DNA of 18,192 nt from Acidobacteriota bacterium (GTDB taxonomy: Bacteria > Acidobacteriota > Blastocatellia > Pyrinomonadales > Pyrinomonadaceae): NCBI GenBank assembly GCA_023391155.1, contig JAEWBM010000152.1, positions 1 to 18,192 of the forward strand. The letters are read 5' to 3'. The notes beneath the pieces were generated by a model. That model was not told the DNA's origin and made no database searches. It saw only the letters and a program-made list of their open reading frames with translations. Shown here piece after piece: positions 6,586 to 14,560 of this stretch. The position numbers were made by a program, and so were the translations under genes. The stretch's first letter is position 1, and each line of letters begins with the position of its first letter.

Positions 6586-7338
6586 ATGCTATTAGAAGTA
6601 AAGGATCTGCATGCCGGCATCGACGGCAAGGAAATATTGAAGGGACTGAATCTTCGCGTTAACAAGGGTGAAGTTCACGCCATCATGGGGCCGAACGGTT
6701 CGGGGAAGTCGACGTTGTCAAAGGTGTTGGCCGGACATCCGTCGTATGAAGTGATGTCGGGCGAGGTGCTTTATGAGGGCAAAGACCTGCTGGACCTTGA
6801 ACCGGACGAACGGGCCCGCGACGGCGTTTTCATGGCGTTTCAGTATCCGGTCGAGGTGCCGGGGGTTTCTAACGCACAGTTTCTGCGCCTGGCCTATAAC
6901 GAAAAGATGAAGCACCTGGGCACCGAGGAACTCGACCCGCTGGAGTTCAACGATTACCTCAAAGAAAAAGCGAAGATCGTTGATATGGACCCGCAGTTTT
7001 TCAAGCGCTCGGTCAACGAGGGCTTTTCGGGCGGCGAGAAAAAGCGGAACGAGATATTACAGATGGCCGTCCTTGAGCCGAAGCTTGCGATCCTGGACGA
7101 GACCGATTCGGGGCTCGACATCGATGCTCTTCGGATCGTGGCCGAGGGTGTAAACAAGCTGAGATCGAGTGAAAACGCGATCATCCTCGTCACGCACTAC
7201 CAACGGCTATTGAACTATATCGTGCCGGATTATGTGCACGTGCTCTCGGGGGGCAAGATCGTAAAGGAAGGCGGCAAGGAGCTTGCCCTTGAATTGGAAG
7301 AAAAGGGGTACGATTGGGTGAAGAGCGCTGCGAAGTAA
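6586..7338 (+). CDS. sufC: Fe-S cluster assembly ATPase SufC
   Basis: The ABC-type ATPase of the SufBC2D scaffold powers cluster assembly in the cytoplasm; it is not a transporter. Using ATG 6586 the protein is 250 aa. It has Walker A GPNGSGKST (35-43), the Q-loop in FQYPVEVPG (Q86), the SufC-type signature FSGGEKKRNE (147-156), Walker B LAILDETDSGLD (167-178, catalytic E172) and the switch histidine in VTHYQRLL (H204). ETDSGLD and SGGEKKR are specific to SufC among ABC ATPases. An in-frame TTG at 6571 would add five residues, but MLLEVKDLHAGI is the usual family start. The ribosome site is poor for both (AAAGG at 6566-6570). It lies 2.6 kb from sufB, its direct partner, with six genes between. 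Confidence 0.96.
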   Translation: MLLEVKDLHAGIDGKEILKGLNLRVNKGEVHAIMGPNGSGKSTLSKVLAGHPSYEVMSGEVLYEGKDLLDLEPDERARDGVFMAFQYPVEVPGVSNAQFLRLAYNEKMKHLGTEELDPLEFNDYLKEKAKIVDMDPQFFKRSVNEGFSGGEKKRNEILQMAVLEPKLAILDETDSGLDIDALRIVAEGVNKLRSSENAIILVTHYQRLLNYIVPDYVHVLSGGKIVKEGGKELALELEEKGYDWVKSAAK

Positions 7339-7347
7339 TGTCGTAAG

Positions 7348-9462
7348 GTGGGGAACCCGGAAAATTCATTCAAAGGCACAGCGGTCGCCGTCGCGCTATG
7401 GGCGGCAGTTCTACTCGCCGCGTTTTTCAGCTATCGCGGGTCGGACGTCGGCAGGTTGGGAGAGCTTGTCGGGAATCTGGGCGGCGGGCCGTTAGCCGGT
7501 CCGGGCATTGTCGACGCTGCGGCGGGATCGGGCATCGCGCTTGTTATTCTGCTTGCCTGGCTCGGTTTGGGCAGCGTGGTTTGGCGGTTTATTCCGGTCG
7601 AGCGAGCGATCGAGCATTCGCATGTGCTCGAACTTGCGACGAAGATCGCGACGGGAGCTGCGATTTGGTCTTTGATATGGTTCTTTTTAGGTGTCGCGGG
7701 AGCCTATGATACGTGGGCGGCGGTGACAGCTACGGTGATCGGGTTGGGGCTGAACGTTGTCACATTGGGCCGTGCTCGGGAAGCGGCGGACGAGAGCCGG
7801 GTTCCGGAGGTTGCAAGCGGTTTCGATCGACTGCTCCTGCTGCTGATCGCCGTGCCGACGCTGCTCGCATTTGTCGCGAGTCTGGCGCCGCCGACCGCTA
7901 AAGATACGCTGCTTTACCACTTTGCCGTTCCGAAGGCGTTCATTGCTCAGGGCAGCAGTTCGTTCGTTGAAGGCAACATCGCGAGTTATCTGGCCCTGGG
8001 AACGGAGATGCACACGGTATGGGCGATGATTTTAGGTGGGATGGTAAGCCCGAGGGCAGGCGAAGCAGCGGCCGGTGCGACGGTTTGGCTTTTCTTCCCG
8101 GTGCTTCTTGCTGCGATCTTCGGGCTTGCTCGTGAGATCGGTGTCGAGCGGCGTTGGGCATTGATAGCGGTCCTGATGGTCGCTGCGGTTCCCACCGCAT
8201 ATCACGTTGCGGCGAGCGCCTATATCGATCTTGCGCTGGCACTGTTTGTGACGCTCGCGATCTATGCACTGACGCGCTGGTGGCGGAGTCTTGATGGCGG
8301 GTGGCTAGTTTACGTGGCGATCTTTCTCGGGGCGGCGCTTTCGGCAAAGCTCACGGCGCTTTTCGTATTTGCCGCGTTTGCCCTGGTCATCTTGCTGCGT
8401 GTTCGACAGGCGCAGGCGAACGAGCCGGACCGCGTGGGTAAGATCGCTGGGCTGGGATTTGGGGCACTATTTGCGGCGGGGATCATTGCTTCTCCGTGGT
8501 ATATCCGCACCTGGGACGAAACGGGAAGCCCGATCTTTCCTTTCTATTTGAGGATTTGGGAGGGCCAGGCGATCGGCTGGGATATCGAACGGTCTAACCT
8601 GTTCCAGGAAATGAATGCTCAATACGGCGGATATGCGAAAACTTCGCTCGACTATATCGCGGCTCCTTGGAACATTTCGGTCACCGCACAGCCTGAGCTT
8701 GCGACGCATTTCGACGGCGTGTTGGGCGTCGCGTTTCTTATCGGGCTGCCGATCCTGATATGGGCTCTTTGGAAATTTGAAATGCCGGCCGAGGTAAAGA
8801 TCGGCGCGGGCGTGGCCGCGGTAATGTTCATTTTCTGGCTGTTTTCGAGCCAGCAGCTCCGCTATCTGTTGCCGATAATACCGGTCCTGGCGATCGGAAT
8901 AGCTATGGCCTTTCAGCGGATCGGCGAAACGGACGGGGCATTCAAGAAGACTGGTGCACCGTTGCTAACAGCGGCGGCAATTGCCGGCATGCTGGTTTCG
9001 GCGGCGTGGTTCATGCAGAAGGCCCCGATCCGGGTAGTGCTGGGCGGAGAATCGCGCGATCAGTATCTCACGCGGAACATCGATTACTATCCGTACTATC
9101 GGTGGCTCAATGAAGAATCGGCGGCAGAGACAAAGGTTTGGCTGATCAATATGCGGCGTGACACGTATCATCTCGACCGGCCGTATTATTCGGATTATTT
9201 GTTCGAGGATTGGACGCTGCGGAAGATGCTTTGGGAATCGAACTCTGTCCAAGAGCTTCGGACCAAGGCCGGTTCGTTGGGAGTTACTCATATTTTGACG
9301 CGGCATGATTTCCTGTTCGATCCGAAGGTGTCGCCGATCGTCGATGATGCGAAGCCGGCCGCGGAGAATATCGCCAAGATGAAACTCGCAAGAGAGTTTT
9401 TGCTGGAAAATGACAGGCGAGTAAAGGCCGACAACAGATTTAGTTTAGTAAGGGTATTTTAG
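7348..9462 (+). CDS. Large multi-pass membrane glycosyltransferase (GT-C / PMT-like), 704 aa
   Basis: A GTG start 9 nt after the sufC stop opens a 704-aa protein with about a dozen hydrophobic segments. The short soluble loop PPTAKDTLLYHFAVPKAFI (about 181-199) contains D186, at the position of the catalytic Asp in the first outer loop of GT-C enzymes that use lipid-linked sugars. ASPWYIRTWDETGSPIFPFY, in the middle of the protein, is typical of the uncharacterised PMT/ArnT-like group. The C-terminal ~150 residues form a soluble, probably extracytoplasmic domain (DYYPYYRWLN, ILTRHDFLF). It probably transfers a sugar or similar group from a polyprenyl phosphate carrier at the cytoplasmic membrane. 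Its place between sufC and sufD is odd, as it has no known link to Fe-S assembly. The stop is 2 nt before sufD. Confidence 0.85.
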   Translation: MGNPENSFKGTAVAVALWAAVLLAAFFSYRGSDVGRLGELVGNLGGGPLAGPGIVDAAAGSGIALVILLAWLGLGSVVWRFIPVERAIEHSHVLELATKIATGAAIWSLIWFFLGVAGAYDTWAAVTATVIGLGLNVVTLGRAREAADESRVPEVASGFDRLLLLLIAVPTLLAFVASLAPPTAKDTLLYHFAVPKAFIAQGSSSFVEGNIASYLALGTEMHTVWAMILGGMVSPRAGEAAAGATVWLFFPVLLAAIFGLAREIGVERRWALIAVLMVAAVPTAYHVAASAYIDLALALFVTLAIYALTRWWRSLDGGWLVYVAIFLGAALSAKLTALFVFAAFALVILLRVRQAQANEPDRVGKIAGLGFGALFAAGIIASPWYIRTWDETGSPIFPFYLRIWEGQAIGWDIERSNLFQEMNAQYGGYAKTSLDYIAAPWNISVTAQPELATHFDGVLGVAFLIGLPILIWALWKFEMPAEVKIGAGVAAVMFIFWLFSSQQLRYLLPIIPVLAIGIAMAFQRIGETDGAFKKTGAPLLTAAAIAGMLVSAAWFMQKAPIRVVLGGESRDQYLTRNIDYYPYYRWLNEESAAETKVWLINMRRDTYHLDRPYYSDYLFEDWTLRKMLWESNSVQELRTKAGSLGVTHILTRHDFLFDPKVSPIVDDAKPAAENIAKMKLAREFLLENDRRVKADNRFSLVRVF

Positions 9463-9464
9463 AC

Positions 9465-10613
9465 ATGGTTTTATCAACAGCCGTAAAGGATTCACAATTT
9501 ACGGAAGCATTTAAAAAGCGGGTCGAAGACGAGCCGAATGGCGAACTGGCCAGACGGCGCCGCGACGCGTTTGAAGCGTTCGAAGCGATGGGGCTGCCGA
9601 CGCAGCGGCACGAGGATTGGAAATATACCAACGTCGCCCCGATCGGAGCGGTGGACTGGAAAATTGACAGCGGCCGGGCAAATACGCCTGCGGCTCCGGA
9701 CCCGAGCTTGCTAGGCCGATTTAGGTTCGACAGGAACGGTTTTACCGCACTGAATCTAGCGTTCGCAGATGTTGCGGTGTTGCGGATCGAGCGGGAGACC
9801 TCGGTCGATGAGCCGATCAGGCTGGATTTCGCGGCGGAGGCGGGCACAGCGATCTTTCCCCACGTATTAATTATCGCGGAGGAGGGAAGCAAGGCGACGA
9901 TCGTCGAGACCTACAGCTCGACCTCACAGAGTTTCACGAACGCGGCTGTCCAGGTGGTGGTCAAGGACAATGCGAACCTTACGCACCTTCGGGTTCAGAA
10001 GGACGCTGCCGAGGCTTTCAACTATGGCGTGACCGAGGTCGAGGTGGGCCGCGGGTCGGTCTACAACTCAACGAACATCAACATCGGCGGCGCACTTTCG
10101 CGGCACGACATTGATCTGAAATTCACGGCCGAGGGCGGCGAGGGATGGGTTGATGGGCTGTATATGCTCAACGGGTCGCAGCACCACGACACTCACTCGA
10201 TCATAGACCACACTGTTCCGAATTGCCTCTCTCATCAGAGCTACAAGGGTGTATTGAACGACAAGTCGCGGGCGGTTTTTAACGGTAAGGTGTTCGTTCG
10301 CGAGAACGCCCACGGCACCGACGCACAGCAGTCGAACAAGAATCTGCTGCTTTCCAACGATGCCCGTGTCGACACAAAGCCGCAGCTCGAGATCTTTAAC
10401 GACGACGTGAAATGTTCGCACGGCGCGACCGTCGGGCAGTTTGAGGAAGAAGAGCTGTTCTATTTGCTGACACGTGGACTACCGGAAAACCTAGCGAGAA
10501 ACTTGCTCACATACGGCTTTGCCGAAGAAATTATCAACAAGATCCTGATCGACGACATCAAAGCAGAGTTGGACGGAATCGTATTAAATCGGCTCGGGAC
10601 CGAGATGGAATAG
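9465..10613 (+). CDS. sufD: Fe-S cluster assembly scaffold protein SufD
   Basis: The 382-aa protein pairs with SufB in SufBC2D and is needed for iron acquisition by the scaffold. The N-terminal RHEDWKYTNVAPI motif is typical of SufD. The beta-helical core includes HHDTHSIIDHTVPNCLSHQSYKGVL and GKVFVRENAHGTDAQQSNKNLL. The C-terminal block, PQLEIFNDDVKCSHGATVGQ then EEEELFYLLTRGL, is diagnostic. H319 in CSHGAT corresponds to the conserved SufD histidine (E. coli H360) implicated at the SufB-SufD interface. It is a little shorter than E. coli SufD (423 aa). The stop TAG overlaps a spurious GTG of the next frame; sufS really starts 15 nt later. Confidence 0.96.
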   Translation: MVLSTAVKDSQFTEAFKKRVEDEPNGELARRRRDAFEAFEAMGLPTQRHEDWKYTNVAPIGAVDWKIDSGRANTPAAPDPSLLGRFRFDRNGFTALNLAFADVAVLRIERETSVDEPIRLDFAAEAGTAIFPHVLIIAEEGSKATIVETYSSTSQSFTNAAVQVVVKDNANLTHLRVQKDAAEAFNYGVTEVEVGRGSVYNSTNINIGGALSRHDIDLKFTAEGGEGWVDGLYMLNGSQHHDTHSIIDHTVPNCLSHQSYKGVLNDKSRAVFNGKVFVRENAHGTDAQQSNKNLLLSNDARVDTKPQLEIFNDDVKCSHGATVGQFEEEELFYLLTRGLPENLARNLLTYGFAEEIINKILIDDIKAELDGIVLNRLGTEME

Positions 10614-10616
10614 TGC

Positions 10617-10622
10617 AAGGGG
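10617..10622 (+). promoter_or_regulatory. Ribosome binding site deciding the sufS start
   Basis: AAGGGG, 5 nt before ATG 10628, is one of the few clear Shine-Dalgarno sequences in the window. It supports ATG 10628 over the in-frame GTG at 10613 that overlaps the sufD stop. Confidence 0.65.
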
Positions 10623-10627
10623 TTTTT

Positions 10628-11869
10628 ATGAAAGCCGAAAAAGAGATGATCAACTGGGATGTGGAAAAGATCCGGGCAGACTTTCCGGTGCTGTCGCAAA
10701 CAGTGAACGGACAGCCGCTGGTCTATTTGGACAACAGCGCGTCGGCTCAGGTGCCGCAGGTGGTCATCGAACGCGGGGCGAAGTACCTGCGGGAAGAGCA
10801 CTCCAATATCCACCGCGGGGTGCACTACCTTTCGCAGCATGCCACGACGGCCTATGAGGCGGCGCGGGAGAAGGTGAAGCGGTTCATCAATGCCCCCGAT
10901 GTGAAGGAGTGCATCTTCGTTCGAGGAACGACCGAGGGGATCAACTTGGTCGCCCATTCCTACGGCAAGGCGTTCATTAGCGAGGGTGATGAGATCATCA
11001 TCTCGCAGATGGAGCACCACTCCAACATTCTGCCGTGGCAGATGGTCGCCGAGGAACGCGGTGCGAAGATCCGCGTTATCCCGATGAATGACCGCGGCGA
11101 GCTCATCATCGAGGAATATGAGGCGCTCTTGAACGAACGGACGCGGATGGTCGCCGTTTCGCATGTTTCAAATTCGCTCGGCACGATCAATCCGATCAAG
11201 GAGATGATCGCGACGGCGCACAAGTTCGGCGTGCCGGTTTGCGTCGATGCGGCGCAGAGCGTGCCGCATTTTCCGGTCGATGTGCAGGCCCTGGACGCGG
11301 ATTTCTTTGTATTCTCGGGACACAAGATGTTCGCGCCGACGGGCAGCGGTGTCGTTTACGGAAAGCGGGAGTGGCTGGACAAGATGCCCCCCTATCAGAC
11401 CGGCGGCGGAATGATCCGCACCGTCACGATGGAGAAATCGACCTTTGCCCCTATCCCCGAAAAATTTGAGGCGGGGACGCCGGCGATCGCGGCGGGCATT
11501 GGGCTAGGTGCGGCGATCGACTATCTGAACTCGATCGATTTTGAGGCGGCCGCGGAATATGAGCACGAGCTGCTCGAGTACGCCACGTCGAGGCTCGCTG
11601 ATATTCCCGGAGTCACGCTGATCGGGACCGCCGCAAACAAGGCATCGGTTTTGTCCTTCACCGTGGAAGGTGTTCATCCGCACGACATCGGCACCATCCT
11701 CGACCAGCAGGGGATCGCCATCCGTGCGGGCCACCATTGTGCGCAGCCCGTGATGCAGTTCTTCGACGTGCCGGCCACCGCGCGTGCCTCGTTCGCGTTC
11801 TATAACACGCGGGAAGAGGCGGACAAGCTAGCCGACGCGATAGAGAAAGTGATCGAGATATTCGCGTAA
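10628..11869 (+). CDS. sufS: Cysteine desulfurase SufS (group II, PLP-dependent)
   Basis: From ATG 10628 the protein is 413 aa, in line with SufS enzymes (about 406-414 aa). It takes sulfur from L-cysteine, leaving alanine, and passes it as persulfide to an acceptor, here probably SufU. Seen motifs are VYLDNSASAQ-type N-terminus, SNIHRGVHYLSQ, QMEHHSNILPWQ, VDAAQSVPH, the PLP lysine K233 in FVFSGHKMFAPTGSG, and the persulfide cysteine C371 in RAGHHCAQPVM. Both correspond, with offset +7, to E. coli SufS K226 and C364. This start is chosen because AAGGGG (10617-10622) sits 5 nt before it; an in-frame GTG at 10613 overlapping the sufD stop has no ribosome site. sufD, sufS and the cupin follow each other closely. 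Confidence 0.96.
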   Translation: MKAEKEMINWDVEKIRADFPVLSQTVNGQPLVYLDNSASAQVPQVVIERGAKYLREEHSNIHRGVHYLSQHATTAYEAAREKVKRFINAPDVKECIFVRGTTEGINLVAHSYGKAFISEGDEIIISQMEHHSNILPWQMVAEERGAKIRVIPMNDRGELIIEEYEALLNERTRMVAVSHVSNSLGTINPIKEMIATAHKFGVPVCVDAAQSVPHFPVDVQALDADFFVFSGHKMFAPTGSGVVYGKREWLDKMPPYQTGGGMIRTVTMEKSTFAPIPEKFEAGTPAIAAGIGLGAAIDYLNSIDFEAAAEYEHELLEYATSRLADIPGVTLIGTAANKASVLSFTVEGVHPHDIGTILDQQGIAIRAGHHCAQPVMQFFDVPATARASFAFYNTREEADKLADAIEKVIEIFA

Positions 11870-11887
11870 CCACCTCCCGTCGGACCT

Positions 11888-12244
11888 ATGAAAAAAGTTA
11901 GCCTCGATTCGGAGTTGGCTGCGATCACAAAACACTGGCGGCCGAAGGTCGTCGGCGAGTTGAACGGGCAGGAGGTGAAGCTCGTAAAGTTTTCAGGCGA
12001 GTTCCCTTGGCACCATCACGAGAATGAGGACGAGATGTTTTTCGCCGTTCGAGGATGTTTTCGGCTGGAATTTCGCGACCGCCGCACGGTCGAGCTTTCG
12101 CCCGGTGAATTCGTGATCGTGCCGCGAGGGGTCGAGCATCGGCCGGTCGCGGATTCAGAGGTCGAGGTGATGCTGTTCGAGCCTGCCAACTTGCGGAATA
12201 CCGGAAACGTCTTTGACGAAAACTTTACTGCGCCCAAGGCGTGA
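11888..12244 (+). CDS. Small single-domain cupin protein
   Basis: The 118-aa product is one cupin barrel. Motif 1 is WHHHENEDEMFFAVRGCFRLEF, with H42-H44 and E47/E49 as candidate metal ligands. Motif 2 is LSPGEFVIVPRGVEHRPVA, with H84. The set (two His, Glu, His) is complete for binding one divalent metal. Such stand-alone cupins range from sugar isomerases to dioxygenases and sensors, and the sequence does not settle the substrate. It begins 18 nt after sufS with no clear ribosome site and ends 63 nt before fhs, so it belongs to the same run. A link with sulfur or iron handling would be pure guesswork. Confidence 0.85.
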   Translation: MKKVSLDSELAAITKHWRPKVVGELNGQEVKLVKFSGEFPWHHHENEDEMFFAVRGCFRLEFRDRRTVELSPGEFVIVPRGVEHRPVADSEVEVMLFEPANLRNTGNVFDENFTAPKA

Positions 12245-12258
12245 TAGCGATGGCCTCT

Positions 12259-12274
12259 TGTGAGGGATATCACA
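12259..12274. promoter_or_regulatory. Perfect CRP-type dyad upstream of fhs
   Basis: TGTGA (12259-12263), six bases (GGGATA), TCACA (12270-12274) is an exact match to the two half-sites of the CRP/CAP consensus. With a -10 element at 12296-12301 (GATAAT), the expected start is about 12308, putting the dyad centre at -41.5, the classic class II activator position. No good -35 is present, as expected for an activator-dependent promoter. No CRP/FNR gene is in the window, so the binder is unknown. Confidence 0.45.
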
Positions 12275-12295
12275 CTTGAAGGTCGGGTAAACAAG

Positions 12296-12301
12296 GATAA
12301 T
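12296..12301 (+). promoter_or_regulatory. Candidate -10 element for fhs, possibly giving a leaderless mRNA
   Basis: GATAAT lies at -12 to -7 relative to the A of the fhs ATG (12308). Transcription from it would start on or next to the start codon. The overlapping AAGGAT (12293-12298) could serve as Shine-Dalgarno when the gene is translated from the longer operon transcript. Confidence 0.35.
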
Positions 12302-12307
12302 CGCCCT

Positions 12308-14008
12308 ATGAACAGTGATTTACAGATCGCCCAGAGTGCAAAGCTTCGTCCCGTAATCGAGATCGCCGAGCAGCTCGGGCTCGGGCCGGATGACCTAGAC
12401 ATCTATGGAAGTCCGTACATCGCCAAGCTGCGGCTGGACGTGCTCGACCGCATCAAGGACCGGCCGAACGGAAAATATATCGACATCTCGGCGATAACGC
12501 CGACTCCCCTTGGCGAAGGGAAATCGACGACCCTCGTCGGGTTGGGCCAGGCAATGAAACACCTGGGCAAGCGTTCAGTCATCAGCCTGCGGCAGCCGTC
12601 GCAGGGGCCGACATTCGGGATCAAGGGCGGCGCGGCGGGCGGCGGCTATGCACAGGTCGTGCCGATGGAGACGTTCAACCTGAACCTGACGGGAGATATT
12701 CATGCCGTGACCGCAGCAAACAATTTGCTGGCGGCGATGATCGATAACAAGCTGCTGCGCGGCAACCCGCTCAATATCAACCCGCACAGCATCACGTGGA
12801 AGCGGGTGGTTGACACGAACGACCGGGCGCTCAGGAAGATCATCGTGGGCCTCGGCGGGCGGATGGAGGGCGGCATCCCGCGGGAAACGGGTTTTGACAT
12901 TACCGTCGCGTCGGAGGTGATGGCGATCCTGGCATTGACCACCTCGCTCCAGGACATGCGGACGCGGTTTGGGAGGATAGTCGTTGCTCTGACGCACGAC
13001 AAGAAGCCCGTGACGGCGGAAGAGATCGGTGCGGCGGGGGCGATGACGGTCCTGATGCGGGACGCGATCCGCCCGACGATCATGCAGACGCTGGAGAACA
13101 CGCCGGCCCTGGTGCACGCAGGCCCCTTTGCCAACGTGGCGCACGGGAACAGCAGCATTTTGGCGGACCTGATCGGCATCAAGACGAGCGACTATCTGAT
13201 GACCGAATCGGGCTTTGGGGCGGATATCGGGGCGGAGAAATTTTTCAACATCAAGTGCCGGTATTCGGGACTTGTGCCGGATGCATGCGTGATCGTTGCC
13301 ACGATCAGGGCACTGAAATCGCACAGCGGAAAGTACAAGATAGTGGCCGGGAAGCCGCTGCCCCCGGAGATGCTGGAGAACAGCGTCGCGGATGTCGAGG
13401 CCGGTGCCGCAAACCTGAGGAAACAGATCGAAAATGTGAGGCTGCACGGCGTGACGCCGGTGGTGGCGATCAACGCCTTTGAGAGCGACCACCCCGAGGA
13501 GATAGAGGCGGTCAAGCGGATCGCGATGGAATCCGGAGCACTCGGAGCGGCCGTGACCCGGCACTTTACCGAGGGCGGCAAAGGGGCGATGGAACTCGCG
13601 GAGATGGTGATCGCGGCGGCGGACGAGCCGAGCGATTTCAAGTTTCTATACCCACTCGAACTTCCGATCAAGGAAAAGATCGCGGCGATCGCGATGCAGG
13701 TCTACGGGGCGGATGACGTCGGCTACACGCCGCTCGCGAACCAGCAGATCGCGGACTATGAAGCGAACGGCTTCGGCAATCTACCGATCTGTATGGCGAA
13801 GACCCACCTGAGCCTGAGCCACGACCCGACCCTCAAGGGTGCTCCGACCGGGTTCACGCTGCCCATCCGAGAGGTGCGTGCGAGCGTCGGCGCCGGGTTC
13901 ATCTACCCGATCTGCGGCGATATGCGGACGATGCCCGCACTGCCCGAACACCCGGCCGCCGAGCGCGTGGATATCGATGAGAACGGGAATATTGTAGGAT
14001 TGTTCTAG
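12308..14008 (+). CDS. fhs: Formate--tetrahydrofolate ligase
   Basis: This 566-aa cytoplasmic enzyme (family usual length about 555-580) joins formate to tetrahydrofolate with ATP, giving 10-formyl-THF for purine and formyl-Met synthesis or for one-carbon assimilation. The phosphate-binding loop TPTPLGEGKSTT is at 64-75. RQPSQGPTFGIKGGAAGGGYAQ and LTGDIHAVTAANNLLAA are near-identical across the family, as are TGFDITVASEVMAILAL, GPFANVAHGNSS and TESGFGADIGAEKF. ATG 12308 is chosen for its ribosome site AAGGAT and for the usual N-terminus; an upstream in-frame GTG (12260) would add 16 unlikely residues and lies inside the CRP-type dyad. The stop TAG touches the sufU ATG with no gap, so the two are surely co-translated. 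Its presence inside a suf operon is unusual. Confidence 0.97.
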   Translation: MNSDLQIAQSAKLRPVIEIAEQLGLGPDDLDIYGSPYIAKLRLDVLDRIKDRPNGKYIDISAITPTPLGEGKSTTLVGLGQAMKHLGKRSVISLRQPSQGPTFGIKGGAAGGGYAQVVPMETFNLNLTGDIHAVTAANNLLAAMIDNKLLRGNPLNINPHSITWKRVVDTNDRALRKIIVGLGGRMEGGIPRETGFDITVASEVMAILALTTSLQDMRTRFGRIVVALTHDKKPVTAEEIGAAGAMTVLMRDAIRPTIMQTLENTPALVHAGPFANVAHGNSSILADLIGIKTSDYLMTESGFGADIGAEKFFNIKCRYSGLVPDACVIVATIRALKSHSGKYKIVAGKPLPPEMLENSVADVEAGAANLRKQIENVRLHGVTPVVAINAFESDHPEEIEAVKRIAMESGALGAAVTRHFTEGGKGAMELAEMVIAAADEPSDFKFLYPLELPIKEKIAAIAMQVYGADDVGYTPLANQQIADYEANGFGNLPICMAKTHLSLSHDPTLKGAPTGFTLPIREVRASVGAGFIYPICGDMRTMPALPEHPAAERVDIDENGNIVGLF

Positions 14009-14458
14009 ATGTCAGAACTCAACGAGCTGTATCAGGAAACGATACTGGAGCACAATAAGAATCCGCGGAATTTCAGGGAGATCGAGGGGGCGGACAAGAC
14101 GGCGCTGGGGAACAACCCGCTGTGCGGTGACGCCCTGGAGGTCTATGTGAAGATGGAGGGCGACCGGGTGGCGGACGTGGCGTTTCGCGGTTCGGGGTGC
14201 GCCATCTCAAAGGCCTCGGCGTCGATGATGACCGAAGCGGCGAAGGGGAAGTCGCGGGAGGAGGTCGAGGCTCTTTTCGGCGAGTTCCACCGAATGGTGA
14301 CTGGCGATCTGGACGTCGAAACGGACGAGAACCACCTGGGCAAGCTCAGGATCTTCGCCGGCGTTCTGGAATTTCCCGCGAGGGTCAAGTGTGCGTCGCT
14401 GAGCTGGCACACGTTGAGCGCGGCCCTCGAGGGCGAGGGGGAGATCAGTACGGAGTAA
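14009..14458 (+). CDS. sufU: Zinc-dependent sulfurtransferase SufU
   Basis: The 149-aa protein has the IscU-like fold of SufU: LYQETILEHNKNPRNF at the N-terminus, NPLCGD (C39, D41), GCAISKASASMM (C64) and the third cysteine C128 in RVKCASLSWHTL. The ~20-residue insertion between the second and third cysteines that separates SufU from IscU is present (GEFHRMVTGDLDV...). In Bacillus subtilis the equivalent Cys-Asp-Cys-Cys set binds zinc and takes persulfide from SufS. The same role is expected here, completing SufBCDSU with no SufE or SufA in the window. It starts directly after the fhs stop (TAGATG), and is followed by a repeat cluster that probably marks the end of the operon. Confidence 0.95.
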   Translation: MSELNELYQETILEHNKNPRNFREIEGADKTALGNNPLCGDALEVYVKMEGDRVADVAFRGSGCAISKASASMMTEAAKGKSREEVEALFGEFHRMVTGDLDVETDENHLGKLRIFAGVLEFPARVKCASLSWHTLSAALEGEGEISTE

Positions 14459-14459
14459 T

Positions 14460-14522
14460 CGTCTCGTCTCAGGGTGCGCATGAGACGGTGGGACACTGAG
14501 ACGGGTGAGACGAGCGAGACGG
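14460..14522. repeat. Cluster of TGAGACG units with 9-nt period and inverted left end
   Basis: CGTCTCGTCTCA (14460-14471) is the reverse of the repeated unit. TGAGACGG-type units then begin at 14481, 14497, 14506 and 14515, the last three exactly 9 nt apart. The design (short 9-nt units, with opposite orientation at the two ends) is the same as in the two CAGGATA elements flanking the regulator, but the core sequence differs. It starts 2 nt after the sufU stop and could fold into a hairpin that ends or trims the operon transcript. Confidence 0.65.
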
Positions 14523-14560
14523 TTAACGGAGGTGCTTAGCATTTTGACACTTCAAACCAA

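Noticed and set aside
10613..10627. GTG 10613 as the sufS start
   Set aside because: It lacks a ribosome site; ATG 10628 has AAGGGG 5 nt upstream and gives the normal SufS length and N-terminus.
10460..11164. 234-codon minus-strand frame over the sufD end and sufS start
   Set aside because: Antisense to two certain genes; no family resemblance.
12260..12307. N-terminal extension of fhs from GTG 12260
   Set aside because: The extra 16 residues do not resemble the family, and the GTG lies within the CRP-type dyad.
12575..13564. 329-codon open frame on the minus strand inside fhs
   Set aside because: It lies wholly within a firmly identified gene, reads as Arg/His-rich low-quality protein, and follows from the codon bias of fhs in a GC-rich genome.
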